From: JASJBU01 sp963797085
Lineage (GTDB): Bacteria > Pseudomonadota > Gammaproteobacteria > Chromatiales > Chromatiaceae
NCBI GenBank assembly: GCA_963797085.1
Contig: CAWCOA010000026.1
Coordinates: forward strand, 124,001-188,000
Direction: 5' to 3'
Length of the DNA: 64,000 nucleotides
Position 1 is the first letter of the stretch. Every line of letters begins with the position of its first letter. A program made the position numbers and the translations under genes. Below the pieces are notes generated by a model. The model was not told where the DNA came from and did no database searches. It worked only from the letters and a program-made list of their open reading frames with translations. Of the stretch, positions 35,796 to 45,498 are shown piece by piece.

Positions 35796-36302
35796 TTACC
35801 CCAGAATCTCTTCAGCAGATTTACCACGCTTTGCAGCAACGGCCTCTGCATTCGTCATGTGTTTCAAGCCATTGATTGTCGCACGTACAACATTCATCGG
35901 ATTGTTCGTACCGATACACTTAGCCAGAACATTTTGCACACCAACCACTTCGAATACCGCACGCATGGCACCTCCGGCAATGATTCCGGTACCATCTGAT
36001 GCTGGCTGCATGTGGACTTTAGCTGCGCCATGCCTGCCAATCAGTGGATATTGAAGGGTTGAGCCGTTGAGCTTGACATCAACCAGATTCTTACGCGCGC
36101 ATTCCATAGCTTTTTGTATTGCAACCGGCACTTCTTTAGCCTTTCCCGTGCCAAATCCGACTCGGCCATTGCCATCACCTACGACAGTGAGTGCGGAAAA
36201 ACCGAACTGACGTCCACCCTTGACCACTTTAGCCACTCGGTTGACATTGATTAATTTTTCCAGCAGATCGTCGCCTTCAGGCTTCGCGTTATAATTTGCC
36301 AT
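35796..36302 (-). CDS. rpsE: 30S ribosomal protein S5
   Basis: 168 residues. S5 supports decoding accuracy and mRNA unwinding. The N-terminal dsRNA-binding part has VAKVVKGGRQFGFSAL, and GRVGFGTGKAKEVPVAI is diagnostic; KHMTNAEAVAAKRGKS closes the C-terminal domain. Start 12 bases after the rplR stop. Confidence 0.97.
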   Translation of the reverse strand: MANYNAKPEGDDLLEKLINVNRVAKVVKGGRQFGFSALTVVGDGNGRVGFGTGKAKEVPVAIQKAMECARKNLVDVKLNGSTLQYPLIGRHGAAKVHMQPASDGTGIIAGGAMRAVFEVVGVQNVLAKCIGTNNPMNVVRATINGLKHMTNAEAVAAKRGKSAEEILG

Positions 36303-36314
36303 GATCCTGAACCC

Positions 36315-36671
36315 TTAAAATTGAAGGCCGACTTCACGAGCCGCCTCAGCCAATGCTTTGACGCGTCCATGATAACGAAAGCCGGAACGGTCAAAAGCCA
36401 CACTGTCTATACCAGCGTCTTTAGCCCGCTGAGCAATAAACTTTCCCACCACGGAAGCCGCGGTGGAGTTACCCGTTGATCCAGTTATTTCGCCCCTTAC
36501 CGCTTTATCCAGTGTCGACGCACTTGTCAGCACCTGCTCACCATTAGGTGCGATTATCTGCGCATAGATATGTTGAGACGTTCTATGGACGGTCAGACGA
36601 TGAGCACCCAGTTCACGAATTTTCGCGCGAGCACGTTTGCCGCGGCGTATACGAGCTTGTTTCTTATCCAT
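36315..36671 (-). CDS. rplR: 50S ribosomal protein L18
   Basis: 118 residues. L18 binds 5S rRNA together with L5. MDKKQARIRRGKRARAKI is the basic N-terminal arm, followed by HRTSQHIYAQII and the closing DRSGFRYHGRVKALAEAAR. Confidence 0.97.
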   Translation of the reverse strand: MDKKQARIRRGKRARAKIRELGAHRLTVHRTSQHIYAQIIAPNGEQVLTSASTLDKAVRGEITGSTGNSTAASVVGKFIAQRAKDAGIDSVAFDRSGFRYHGRVKALAEAAREVGLQF

Positions 36672-36683
36672 CGTTTAACCCTG

Positions 36684-37217
36684 CTATTTCTTCTTAGCCT
36701 CTTTACGTGCAACATACTCATTTGAGTAACGCACACCTTTACCTTTGTATGGCTCTGGCGGTCTGAATGCACGAATCTCCGCAGCCACTTGCCCAACACG
36801 CTGTTTATCACAGCCACTTACAACGATTTCAGTAGCAGAGGGTGTCGTAATCTCGATACCCTCAGGGATTGGAAAGTCTACCGGATGTGAAAAGCCAAGA
36901 CTTAGGTTTAAAACTTTGCCTTTGGACTGTGCGCGATATCCCACACCAACCAATTCCAGCTTTTTATCAAAACCTTGACTGACACCATTCACCATATTGC
37001 CGAGCAAGGCACGAAAAGTACCAGCCATTGCCCAAGACTGTTTATCTTCAACCTTAGGGGCGGCAGTCAGTTGACCGTCATCCTGCGCCACGCCCACTAG
37101 GTCATGAGCCTTCAATTCCATGACGCCCTTCGGCCCCTTTACGGTAATGGTCTGACCTTCAACCTTCACTTCTACACCCTTTGGTATAGAAACGGGATTT
37201 TTAGCTATTCTTGACAT
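36684..37217 (-). CDS. rplF: 50S ribosomal protein L6
   Basis: 177 residues from ATG 37217 (MSRIAKNPVSIPKG), the family start. Two homologous alpha/beta domains; the second ends PEPYKGKGVRYSNEYV, the L6 signature close to the sarcin-ricin loop. In standard place between rpsH and rplR. Confidence 0.97.
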   Translation of the reverse strand: MSRIAKNPVSIPKGVEVKVEGQTITVKGPKGVMELKAHDLVGVAQDDGQLTAAPKVEDKQSWAMAGTFRALLGNMVNGVSQGFDKKLELVGVGYRAQSKGKVLNLSLGFSHPVDFPIPEGIEITTPSATEIVVSGCDKQRVGQVAAEIRAFRPPEPYKGKGVRYSNEYVARKEAKKK

Positions 37218-37230
37218 TGCTATTCCTACC

Positions 37231-37626
37231 TTAGGCGACAAAGGCTATGACTTCACCACCCTGCCTAGCTGCTCGAGCTGCACGGTCTGTCATAACACCT
37301 TTAGAAGTAGAGATAATTGCAACGCCCAGTCCAGCACGGACCTTAGGGAGTTCATTGCAGCCCTTATAGACACGCAGCCCTGGCCTGCTAACCCTCTTGA
37401 TCACTTCGATAAGAGGATGCCCCTGAAAGTACTTCAGCTCGATCGTAAGGATCGGCATAACACCTTCTTTTTTTACAGAGACTTCCTGGACGTAACCTTC
37501 GTCTTTGAGAAGATTCGCGATAGCCAGTTTTTGCTTTGAAGAGGGCAGCTCGATGTGGGCCTTATTGGCCGATTGACCATTACGAATGCGCGTAAGCATA
37601 TCCGCAATCGGATCTGACATACTCAT
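37231..37626 (-). CDS. rpsH: 30S ribosomal protein S8
   Basis: 131 residues from ATG 37626 (MSMSDPIADMLTRIRNG), matching the E. coli start and having AGGAGC ahead. The C-terminal motif STSKGVMTDRAARAARQGG is diagnostic. S8 binds 16S helix 21 and in E. coli represses the spc operon through a site near rplE, which I could not confirm here. Confidence 0.97.
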   Translation of the reverse strand: MSMSDPIADMLTRIRNGQSANKAHIELPSSKQKLAIANLLKDEGYVQEVSVKKEGVMPILTIELKYFQGHPLIEVIKRVSRPGLRVYKGCNELPKVRAGLGVAIISTSKGVMTDRAARAARQGGEVIAFVA

Positions 37627-37716
37627 GGATGAGCTCCTAGGGTCAGTCCGTCTGATGACGCGATACCCAAAAATAAAAATACCAGGCAACTTAGCCTGGC
37701 GAGTAAACCCAATATT

Positions 37717-38022
37717 CTACCAACTCGCCTTCACAAGTCCAGGAATATCTCCACGCATAGCAGCCTCACGCAGTTTATTGCGGGAAAGACCGAATTTTCG
37801 GTAATAACCGTGCGGACGCCCAGTCACACGACAACGATTATGCTGCCTGGTGGTACTTGCATCACGCGGTAACTTTTGCAGTTTAAGACTGGCCTCTTCG
37901 ATCTCCTCAAAGCTACTTGCGAGATTCCTTATCACAGCCTTCAACGCATCACGCTTGACTGAATACCTGGCGACCGTTTGTGCACGTTTTTTCTCACGCG
38001 CGATCATACTTTTCTTAGCCAT
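37717..38022 (-). CDS. rpsN: 30S ribosomal protein S14
   Basis: 101 residues, the long zinc-free form. MAKKSMIAREKKRAQTVARY at the start, then NRCRVTGRPHGYYRKFGLSR with only one cysteine, so no zinc ribbon. Sits between rplE and rpsH. Confidence 0.97.
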   Translation of the reverse strand: MAKKSMIAREKKRAQTVARYSVKRDALKAVIRNLASSFEEIEEASLKLQKLPRDASTTRQHNRCRVTGRPHGYYRKFGLSRNKLREAAMRGDIPGLVKASW

Positions 38023-38031
38023 ATCTGAAAC

Positions 38032-38571
38032 TCAATTTTTAAAAGGAAACTTGAAGGCTTCCAACAACGCCCGCCCTTCTTCGTCAGTCATTGCCGTGGT
38101 GGAGATCGTGATATCCAGTCCACGCAGTGCATCAATTTTGTCGTAATCTATCTCAGGAAACATAATCTGCTCACTGACACCCATACTGTAATTACCACGG
38201 CCATCGAATGACTTGCCATTTAAGCCGCGAAAGTCCCGAATACGTGGAATCGCTATGTTTATCAGACGATCCAGGAACTCATACATCTTTTCTCGACGCA
38301 GCGTGACCTTGCATCCTATAGGCCAACCCTCACGAATCTTGAAGCCGGCGTTTGATTTCCTGGCACGTGTTATCACTGCTTTTTGACCGGCAATTTTCTC
38401 CATGTCGCCAACAGCGAACTCGAGAACTTTTTTATCACCGATAGCTTCGCCCACACCCATATTAAGTGTGATTTTAGTGATTTTGGGTACCTGCATCACA
38501 CTTGTGAATTGAAACTTATCCATCAGTTGCTGGACAATAGTTTCGCTATACTCTTGCTGTAATCTTGACAT
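38032..38571 (-). CDS. rplE: 50S ribosomal protein L5
   Basis: 179 residues. L5 holds 5S rRNA and touches the P-site tRNA. KITLNMGVGEAIGDKK, SNAGFKIREGWPIGCKVTLR and RGLDITISTTAMTDEEGRAL are conserved. Nine bases before rpsN. Confidence 0.97.
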   Translation of the reverse strand: MSRLQQEYSETIVQQLMDKFQFTSVMQVPKITKITLNMGVGEAIGDKKVLEFAVGDMEKIAGQKAVITRARKSNAGFKIREGWPIGCKVTLRREKMYEFLDRLINIAIPRIRDFRGLNGKSFDGRGNYSMGVSEQIMFPEIDYDKIDALRGLDITISTTAMTDEEGRALLEAFKFPFKN

Positions 38572-38584
38572 TACTGATCACACC

Positions 38585-38905
38585 TTAGATATCCACGACT
38601 TCGTCGTTGGATTTGAATACTCGGACCTTCTTTCCATCTTCCAGGATCCTGAAACCAACACGGTCGCCTTTTCCTGTGGCAGGGTTGAACAGGGCAATAT
38701 TGGAGATATGCAGAGGCATCTCCTTATCAAGTATTCCACCAGGTTCACCCTTATTAGGATTGGGCTTGGTATGCTTTTTGGCCATGTTAATATTTTCGAC
38801 AACCACACGGTCTTCGCCAAGCATCTTAATTACTGTACCACGCTTGTCCTTGTCTTTACCGGTGAGGACAACTACTTCGTCACCCTTTCTAATCTTGTTT
38901 GCCAT
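38585..38905 (-). CDS. rplX: 50S ribosomal protein L24
   Basis: 106 residues. An N-terminal KOW motif (GDEVVVLTGKDKDKRGTVI) binds 23S rRNA, followed by NINMAKKHTKPNPNKGEPGG. L24 starts large-subunit assembly. Confidence 0.97.
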   Translation of the reverse strand: MANKIRKGDEVVVLTGKDKDKRGTVIKMLGEDRVVVENINMAKKHTKPNPNKGEPGGILDKEMPLHISNIALFNPATGKGDRVGFRILEDGKKVRVFKSNDEVVDI

Positions 38906-38914
38906 AACGAGTCC

Positions 38915-39283
38915 TCACAATACCTCAGGAGCGAGTGAGATGATCTTCATGAAACGCTCACTTCTCAATTCACGGGTAACTGGACCAAAAATTCGGGTAC
39001 CAATTGGTTGATGCTGATTATTGAGTAAAACAGCAGCATTGGTGTCGAAGCGGATAATTGAACCGTCAGGGCGTCTCACACCTTTTTTAGTGCGCACTAC
39101 AACTGCGTTGTACACATCACCTTTTTTAACTTTACCCCGAGGTATCGCATCTTTGACACTGACTTTGATAATGTCACCAACACCTGCATAGCGACGATGG
39201 GATCCGCCCAGCACTTTAATGCACTGTACACGACGTGCACCGCTATTGTCGGCCACATTCAGGTTTGTCTGCATCTGAATCAT
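38915..39283 (-). CDS. rplN: 50S ribosomal protein L14
   Basis: 122 residues, first gene of the spc cluster. MIQMQTNLNVADNSGARRV and VVRTKKGVRRPDGSIIRFD are diagnostic. L14 lies at the subunit interface and binds the silencing factor RsfS in other bacteria. Confidence 0.97.
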   Translation of the reverse strand: MIQMQTNLNVADNSGARRVQCIKVLGGSHRRYAGVGDIIKVSVKDAIPRGKVKKGDVYNAVVVRTKKGVRRPDGSIIRFDTNAAVLLNNQHQPIGTRIFGPVTRELRSERFMKIISLAPEVL

Positions 39284-39332
39284 GGTTATGCCCTAAAATT
39301 ATTGAATATCTGATGCCCAGGATCGCTAAAAC

Positions 39333-39593
39333 TCAGTTCGCACGTTCCAAGATTTTTACTAAGCGCCAAGTTTTGGTTTTCGACAATGGGCGACACTGCT
39401 CCACCATCACCGTATCACCCTTGTTACACTCATTCGACTCATCATGCGCATGCACTTTTGTCGAACGACGCATAATCTTGCCATAAACAGGATGCTTTAC
39501 CCGGCGTTCCGCAACAACGGTAATGGACTTGTCCATTGAATCGCTGACAACCAGGCCAGTTAATGTACGGTTGTTGGATTCCTGTTCACTCAT
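39333..39593 (-). CDS. rpsQ: 30S ribosomal protein S17
   Basis: 86 residues. GLVVSDSMDKSITVVAERR and KVHAHDESNECNKGDTVM are the S17 signatures of the OB-fold. Its ATG overlaps the rpmC stop by four bases. Confidence 0.97.
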   Translation of the reverse strand: MSEQESNNRTLTGLVVSDSMDKSITVVAERRVKHPVYGKIMRRSTKVHAHDESNECNKGDTVMVEQCRPLSKTKTWRLVKILERAN

Positions 39594-39790
39594 GATGCAT
39601 CACTCGGCTTTTGTTCGTTCAACACTGTCTTAATTCGTGCAATCTCTTTACGCACTTGATTTATACGGGACGGCCGACTCAATTGCCCTGTCCCCTTCTG
39701 CATGCGTAGATTGAATTGCTCCTTGAGCAATTCTTCGAGACTGTCATTCAATTCATTCGGCGTCTTTTCGCGCAATTCGTTCGCCTTCAT
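39590..39790 (-). CDS. rpmC: 50S ribosomal protein L29
   Basis: 66 residues from ATG 39790, which overlaps the rplP stop (TGATG). Two long helices: KANELREKTPNELNDSLEEL and the conserved KEQFNLRMQKGTGQLSRPS. L29 sits near the tunnel exit and helps dock trigger factor and SRP. Confidence 0.96.
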   Translation of the reverse strand: MKANELREKTPNELNDSLEELLKEQFNLRMQKGTGQLSRPSRINQVRKEIARIKTVLNEQKPSDAS

Positions 39791-40203
39791 CACATCACCG
39801 TCCGCTTTACGAATGTGGTAGGTATTGGTAGTTTGGCAGCAGCCAAAGCGAAGGCTTCACGAGCTATCTCTTCTGATATGCCCTCAATTTCGTACAGCAT
39901 CCTTCCTGGCTGTATCTGTGCAACCCAGTATTCAACGTTACCCTTACCTTTACCCTGACGAACCTCGAGAGGCTTTTTGGTAATGGGCTTGTCCGGAAAA
40001 ATGCGTATCCATAGTTTACCGCCACGCTTGACATGCCGGGTTATGGTGCGACGCGCCGCCTCGATCTGGCGCGCAGTAATACGACCGCGTCCAGTTGATT
40101 TCAGACCAAACTCACCAAACGAGACACTACTACCGGTTGTCGCCAGACCCCGGTTACGCCCTTTGTGTTGTTTACGAAATTTTGTTCGTTTTGGTTGTAA
40201 CAT
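39790..40203 (-). CDS. rplP: 50S ribosomal protein L16
   Basis: 137 residues. MLQPKRTKFRKQHKGRNRGL, GRITARQIEAARRTITRH and GKGNVEYWVAQIQPG are diagnostic; the Arg-rich loop contacts the A-site tRNA. Three bases after rpsC. Confidence 0.97.
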   Translation of the reverse strand: MLQPKRTKFRKQHKGRNRGLATTGSSVSFGEFGLKSTGRGRITARQIEAARRTITRHVKRGGKLWIRIFPDKPITKKPLEVRQGKGKGNVEYWVAQIQPGRMLYEIEGISEEIAREAFALAAAKLPIPTTFVKRTVM

Positions 40204-40206
40204 TGC

Positions 40207-40890
40207 TTATGACCTTTTACCGGAACCCTTCGTTTTGGAGTCAGCTGAGCCTTCCTCGCCTTCACCAAATACTTCACCTTTAAAGATCCAGACCTTTACG
40301 CCAATTATTCCATAGGTGGTATTTGCTTCTGCAAATCCATAATCAATATCCGCACGCAGTGTGTGCAGCGGGACTCGACCTTCGCGGTACCACTCTGAAC
40401 GAGCTATCTCAGCACCATTCAAGCGCCCACCAATATTGACCTTGATTCCCTCCGCACCGAGGCGCATGGCATTCTGAACAGAACGCTTCATAGCACGTCG
40501 GAACATCACACGCCGCTCAAGCTGTTGCGCAATGCCCTCTGCGACGAGTTGTGCATCCAGTTCTGGCTTGCGGATCTCTTCGATACTCATATGCACCGGG
40601 ACGCCCATCATGCCTGAAACTTCTGCGCGCAACGCATCAATATCTTCGCCTTTTTTACCGATCACAAGGCCGGGACGCGCAGTATGCACTGTGATGTGCG
40701 CATTATTCGCTGGACGATCTATCTGGATACGACTTACCGATGCCTGGGAGAGACGCTTCTTCAGGAAATCACGAACCTTTAGATCACTGTTGAGAAGATC
40801 TGCAAAATGCTTGGAATCAGCATACCACTTGGATGTCCAGTCTTTGACGATGCCAAGCCGTATTCCTGTTGGATGTACTTTCTGCCCCAT
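40207..40890 (-). CDS. rpsC: 30S ribosomal protein S3
   Basis: 227 residues. A KH domain of type II (RPGLVIGKKGEDIDALRAE) and the C-terminal domain (MRLGAEGIKVNIGGRLNG, SEWYREGRVPLHTLRADIDY) identify S3, which lines the mRNA entry channel and has helicase action. Confidence 0.97.
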   Translation of the reverse strand: MGQKVHPTGIRLGIVKDWTSKWYADSKHFADLLNSDLKVRDFLKKRLSQASVSRIQIDRPANNAHITVHTARPGLVIGKKGEDIDALRAEVSGMMGVPVHMSIEEIRKPELDAQLVAEGIAQQLERRVMFRRAMKRSVQNAMRLGAEGIKVNIGGRLNGAEIARSEWYREGRVPLHTLRADIDYGFAEANTTYGIIGVKVWIFKGEVFGEGEEGSADSKTKGSGKRS

Positions 40891-40908
40891 ATCGGTCTCT
40901 CTTGCCTG

Positions 40909-41241
40909 TTACTTGTCCGCAACAGTCACATTGATATGACTGGTACGCTTAAGAATTCTAGATGCCCGTCCTTTTGCACGTGCACGGATGCGTTTCATGG
41001 TTGGACCTTCATCTACACTAACCGCAGAAACTTTAAGTTCATCAATGTCTGCGCCTTCATTGTGCTCAGCATTGGCAATTGCTGATTCAAGAACCTTCTT
41101 GACCAGAATCGCACCTTTTTTCTTACTGAACGCAAGTATGTCCAAGGCCTGCTCCACGGGCAGACCACGAATTTGATCCGCCACCAAGCGGCCCTTCTGC
41201 GCCGCAAGGCGCGCATGTCTCAATTTTGCTGTCGTTTGCAT
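40909..41241 (-). CDS. rplV: 50S ribosomal protein L22
   Basis: 110 residues from ATG 41241 (MQTTAKLRHARL). The hairpin that narrows the peptide tunnel is DEGPTMKRIRARAKGRASR. Family start supported by alignment memory; a longer in-frame extension is not conserved. Confidence 0.96.
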   Translation of the reverse strand: MQTTAKLRHARLAAQKGRLVADQIRGLPVEQALDILAFSKKKGAILVKKVLESAIANAEHNEGADIDELKVSAVSVDEGPTMKRIRARAKGRASRILKRTSHINVTVADK

Positions 41242-41254
41242 CTTGAACCCCAAA

Positions 41255-41524
41255 TCAGGATTTCTTATCTGCCGAATGCCCACGGTAGGTCCGAGTTATG
41301 GCGAACTCACCAAGCTTATGACCGACCATGTTCTCGGAAACCAGTACGGGAACATGCTGGCGACCATTATGAACAGCAATAGTTAGTCCGATCATCTCTG
41401 GCAGGACCAATGACCTGCGAGACCATGTCTTGATCGGACGCTTATTGTTCTGTGCTACAGCCTCTTCCACCTTCTTAGCCAGATGATGGTCGACGAAAGG
41501 GCCTTTCCTAATTGAACGTGGCAC
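41255..41524 (-). CDS. rpsS: 30S ribosomal protein S19
   Basis: 89 residues. MPRSIRKGPFVDHHLAKKVE and TWSRRSLVLPEMIGLTIAVH then HKLGEFAITRTYRGH are the S19 landmarks at the head of the 30S subunit. Confidence 0.97.
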   Translation of the reverse strand: MPRSIRKGPFVDHHLAKKVEEAVAQNNKRPIKTWSRRSLVLPEMIGLTIAVHNGRQHVPVLVSENMVGHKLGEFAITRTYRGHSADKKS

Positions 41525-41541
41525 GGCGCTAACCCCTAAAT

Positions 41542-42370
41542 TTATTTACGATTTCTACGACGTACGATCATTTTATCCGTACGTTTATTGGTTCGTGTCT
41601 TGTAACCCTTGGTCGGAACACCCCAAGGCGAGACAGGATGACGTCCGCCGGATGTCCTACCCTCACCACCACCATGTGGATGGTCGACCGGGTTCATCGC
41701 GACACCGCGAACCGTCGGCCTGATACCCTTCCAGCGTTTGGCGCCAGCCTTGCCAAGTGAACGCAGGTTGTGCTCTGCGTTCGAAACTTCACCGATCACA
41801 GCACGGCAGTCTGCCGGTACCTTACGCATTTCACCTGAACGTAAGCGAAGGGTTGCATTGTTCACCTTCACGCGCGACCAATTGCACGGAGGCGCCAGCT
41901 GAGCGTGCGATCTGCGCTCCCTTGCCAGGCTTCATTTCAATACAGTGAACGACTGAACCGATTGGAATATTTCTCAACGGCAGACAATTGCCTACTTTAA
42001 TCGGAGCATCAACGCCGGATTGAATTTCATCACCAGCAGCCAATTTTCTCGGCGCTATGATGTAGCTTCGCTCACCGTCAGCGTAAAGTAGCAGAGCGAT
42101 GTGGGCAGTACGATTCGGATCGTATTCCAAACGCTCGACTACCGCAGGAATACCCTGCTTGTTGCGCTTGAAGTCGATAATTCTATAACGCTGTTTATGG
42201 CCGCCACCGCGATGCCGCGTGGTAATCCTACCTTTATTATTACGCCCACCACTCTTTGTTTTTTTATCCAACAAAGGTCCGTGCGGTTCTCCTTTATGAA
42301 GATCAGCACTGACAACGTTCACCACAAAACGTCTGCCGGGTGAAGTTGGTTTACTTTTTACGACTGCCAT
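41542..42370 (-). CDS. rplB: 50S ribosomal protein L2, frame broken by one extra base
   Basis: L2 is essential for joining the subunits and for peptide bond formation. The N-terminal frame (42370 down) runs MAVVKSKPTSPGRRFVV to VQLVAREGE, then drifts. The C-terminal frame resumes with ATLRLRSGEMRKVPADCRA and includes NPVDHPHGGGEGR with the functional His. Between GAA (41861-41863) and GCAACC (41851-41856) there are four bases (41857-41860, coding CAAT) where three are needed. Removing one gives REGE-x-ATLRLRSGE as in all L2 proteins; joined length about 275. An essential single-copy gene broken in this way is best explained by a sequence error. Confidence 0.95.
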
Positions 42371-42393
42371 TCTCTCAATCCCGTTTATTTAGT

Positions 42394-42690
42394 TCAGGCG
42401 CCTGCAGTGAAATCAATTTCGCTGCCGGGCTTCAGACGGACGTATGCCTTTCTCCAGTCGGAACGTCGTCCCTGGATGGCACCGAATCGTTTTTTCTTAC
42501 CCTTAACATTGACAACCTGAACACGTTCGACTTTGACATCGAACATCTTCTCGACTGCCCGTGCAATCTCACGCTTACTCGCATCAGTTGCCACGCGAAA
42601 GGTGTATTGGCGATTGCTGTCAGCTACGATGCTGCTCTTTTCCGAGACGACCGGACTCAATAACACGGTCATTAGACGTTCGCTGTTCAT
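42394..42690 (-). CDS. rplW: 50S ribosomal protein L23
   Basis: 98 residues. L23 is the docking site for trigger factor and SRP at the tunnel exit. LLSPVVSEKSSIVADSNRQY and KREIARAVEKMFDVKVERV are conserved, as is the KGKKKRFGAIQGRRSDW loop. Overlaps the rplD stop by four bases. Confidence 0.96.
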   Translation of the reverse strand: MNSERLMTVLLSPVVSEKSSIVADSNRQYTFRVATDASKREIARAVEKMFDVKVERVQVVNVKGKKKRFGAIQGRRSDWRKAYVRLKPGSEIDFTAGA

Positions 42691-43302
42691 GCCAAACGCT
42701 CCTCAATCTTCTTCAGTGCCGCTTCAGTGACAAGCACTTTTTCATAGGCAATCAGGCTAACCGGATCGATCTCAGCTACCTCACGCACATCTACCCCATA
42801 GAGGTTTCGCGCAGCGAGATAAAGATTTTCATCCGCATGTTCGCTGATCAAGAGTACATCTTTCAGATTGAGCTCTTGCAGTTTATTAACCAGTTCTTTG
42901 GTCTTGGGAGCAGACACACTAAAATCATTTACCGCAATAAGTCGATCCTGGCGGACCAGTTCAGAGAGGATCGAACAGACCGCCCCCCGATACATCTTGC
43001 GATTGATCTTCTGTGCATAACTTCGGGGAGAAGCAGCAAAAGTCACCCCGCCACTGCGCCAGATAGGACTACGACTGGTACCCGAGCGCGCACGCCCAGT
43101 GCCTTTCTGGCGCCAGGGCTTAGCACCACCGCCGCGTACTGCCGAACGGTTTTTCTGGGCTTTGGTACCTGCACGGGACAGCCGCCATGTGGGCGGTGAC
43201 TACCTGATGGATCAGGCCTTCTTTCAGTTCGGCCGCAAACACCGCATCTGAAACCTGGATCGTCTGGCTATCACCACCAGTGGTTTGAACATTGAGATCC
43301 AT
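42687..43302 (-). CDS. rplD: 50S ribosomal protein L4, frame broken by one extra base
   Basis: Two frames together make one L4 protein of about 204 residues. The first (43302 down) gives GLIHQVVTAHMAA and then drifts. The second gives RAGTKAQKNRSAVRGGG, KPWRQKGTGRARSG, WRSGGVTFAASPRS and the rest to KKIEERLA. The break lies at 43175-43179, coding GTCCCGT, next to a run of three G on the plus strand; dropping one base (most simply the T) restores AARAGTKAQK. L4 forms part of the tunnel constriction and in E. coli represses the S10 operon. Essential, so sequence error is the preferred reading. Confidence 0.95.
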
Positions 43303-43307
43303 CAGTT

Positions 43308-43959
43308 TTACCCTTTATTCTTCATCTTGATCGCCGGCGTCACAATGACATTACCGCCTTTGGAACCAGGTACCGCGCCTTTCACAAGTATCAAATTACG
43401 CTCTGCATCGACGCGCACCACTTCCAGATTCTGCTGACTTCGCTGGACAGCACCCATGTGCCCCGCCATTTTCTTGCCTTTGAAAACACGACCTGGTGTT
43501 TGACACTGGCCGATTGATCCCGGGGCGCGGTGGGAGATCGAGTTGCCGTGAGTTGCGTCCTGCATATGGAAGTTATGACGCTTCACACCACCCTGAAAGC
43601 CCTTGCCCTGAGTCTCGCCGCGCACATCCACAAGCTGACCCGCCGTAAATTGGTCGGCCTTGAGTTCACTACCAAGCTCAAGACCCTCAGCCTCGTCGCT
43701 TCTCAATACGAAACTCCCATAGGCCGGCACCAGCTTCAACACCAGCCTTGGAAAAGTGTCCCGCTGCCGCCTTGTTGACTTTAGAAGCCTTACGCGTGCC
43801 GGTTGTCAGTTGTATCGCCTGATAACCATCCAGCTCAACGGTTTTTAACTGTGAAACTCTGTTAGGCTCCACTTCAATGACGGTTACCGGAACGGAAACA
43901 CCCTCATCAGTAAAGACCCGAGTCATTCCAGCTTTACGCCCGACTACTCCAATCGTCAT
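43308..43959 (-). CDS. rplC: 50S ribosomal protein L3, frame broken by one extra base
   Basis: The first frame (43959 down) reads MTIGVVGRKAGMTRVFTDEG to GLWEFR and then drifts to a stop; the second continues LRSDEAEGLELGSELKADQF, then VDVRGETQGKGFQGGVKRHN and the Gln-methylation loop GHMGAVQRSQQNLEVVRVD. At 43704-43710 the coding strand reads CGT-A-TTG; removing the base at 43707 gives EFRLRSDEAE. Joined length about 216 residues. L3 is an early assembly protein near the peptidyl transferase centre and is essential, so the extra base is probably an error. Confidence 0.95.
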
Positions 43960-43970
43960 CGTTCTTAACC

Positions 43971-44282
43971 TCAGTTCAGTTTGATCTGCACGTCAACGCC
44001 GGCAGCCAAATCGAGCTTCATCAGTGCATCTACGGTTTTGTCAGTTGGTTCGACAATATCCAGTAGGCGTTTGTGTGTACGAATCTCGTACTGATCACGC
44101 GCATCTTTATTGACATGCGGTGAAATCAATACCGTGAAGCGCTCTTTCTTGGTCGGCATCGGAATCGGACCACGCACCAATGCGCCTGTGCGCTTGGCGG
44201 TTTCCACAATTTCACGTGCTGACTGATCAATCAAACGATGATCGAACGCTTTCAGACGAATACGTATTCTCTGGTTTGACAT
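43971..44282 (-). CDS. rpsJ: 30S ribosomal protein S10
   Basis: 103 residues, identical length to E. coli. MSNQRIRIRLKAFDHRLID and GPIPMPTKKERFTVLISPH are diagnostic. S10 is also NusE in antitermination. It begins five bases after tufA, so the S10 cluster has no leader of its own here and must be read from the str promoter. Confidence 0.97.
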   Translation of the reverse strand: MSNQRIRIRLKAFDHRLIDQSAREIVETAKRTGALVRGPIPMPTKKERFTVLISPHVNKDARDQYEIRTHKRLLDIVEPTDKTVDALMKLDLAAGVDVQIKLN

Positions 44283-44287
44283 TACAC

Positions 44288-45478
<1,191 letters not shown>

Positions 45479-45498
45479 AGTGTTACCCCTATACCCGA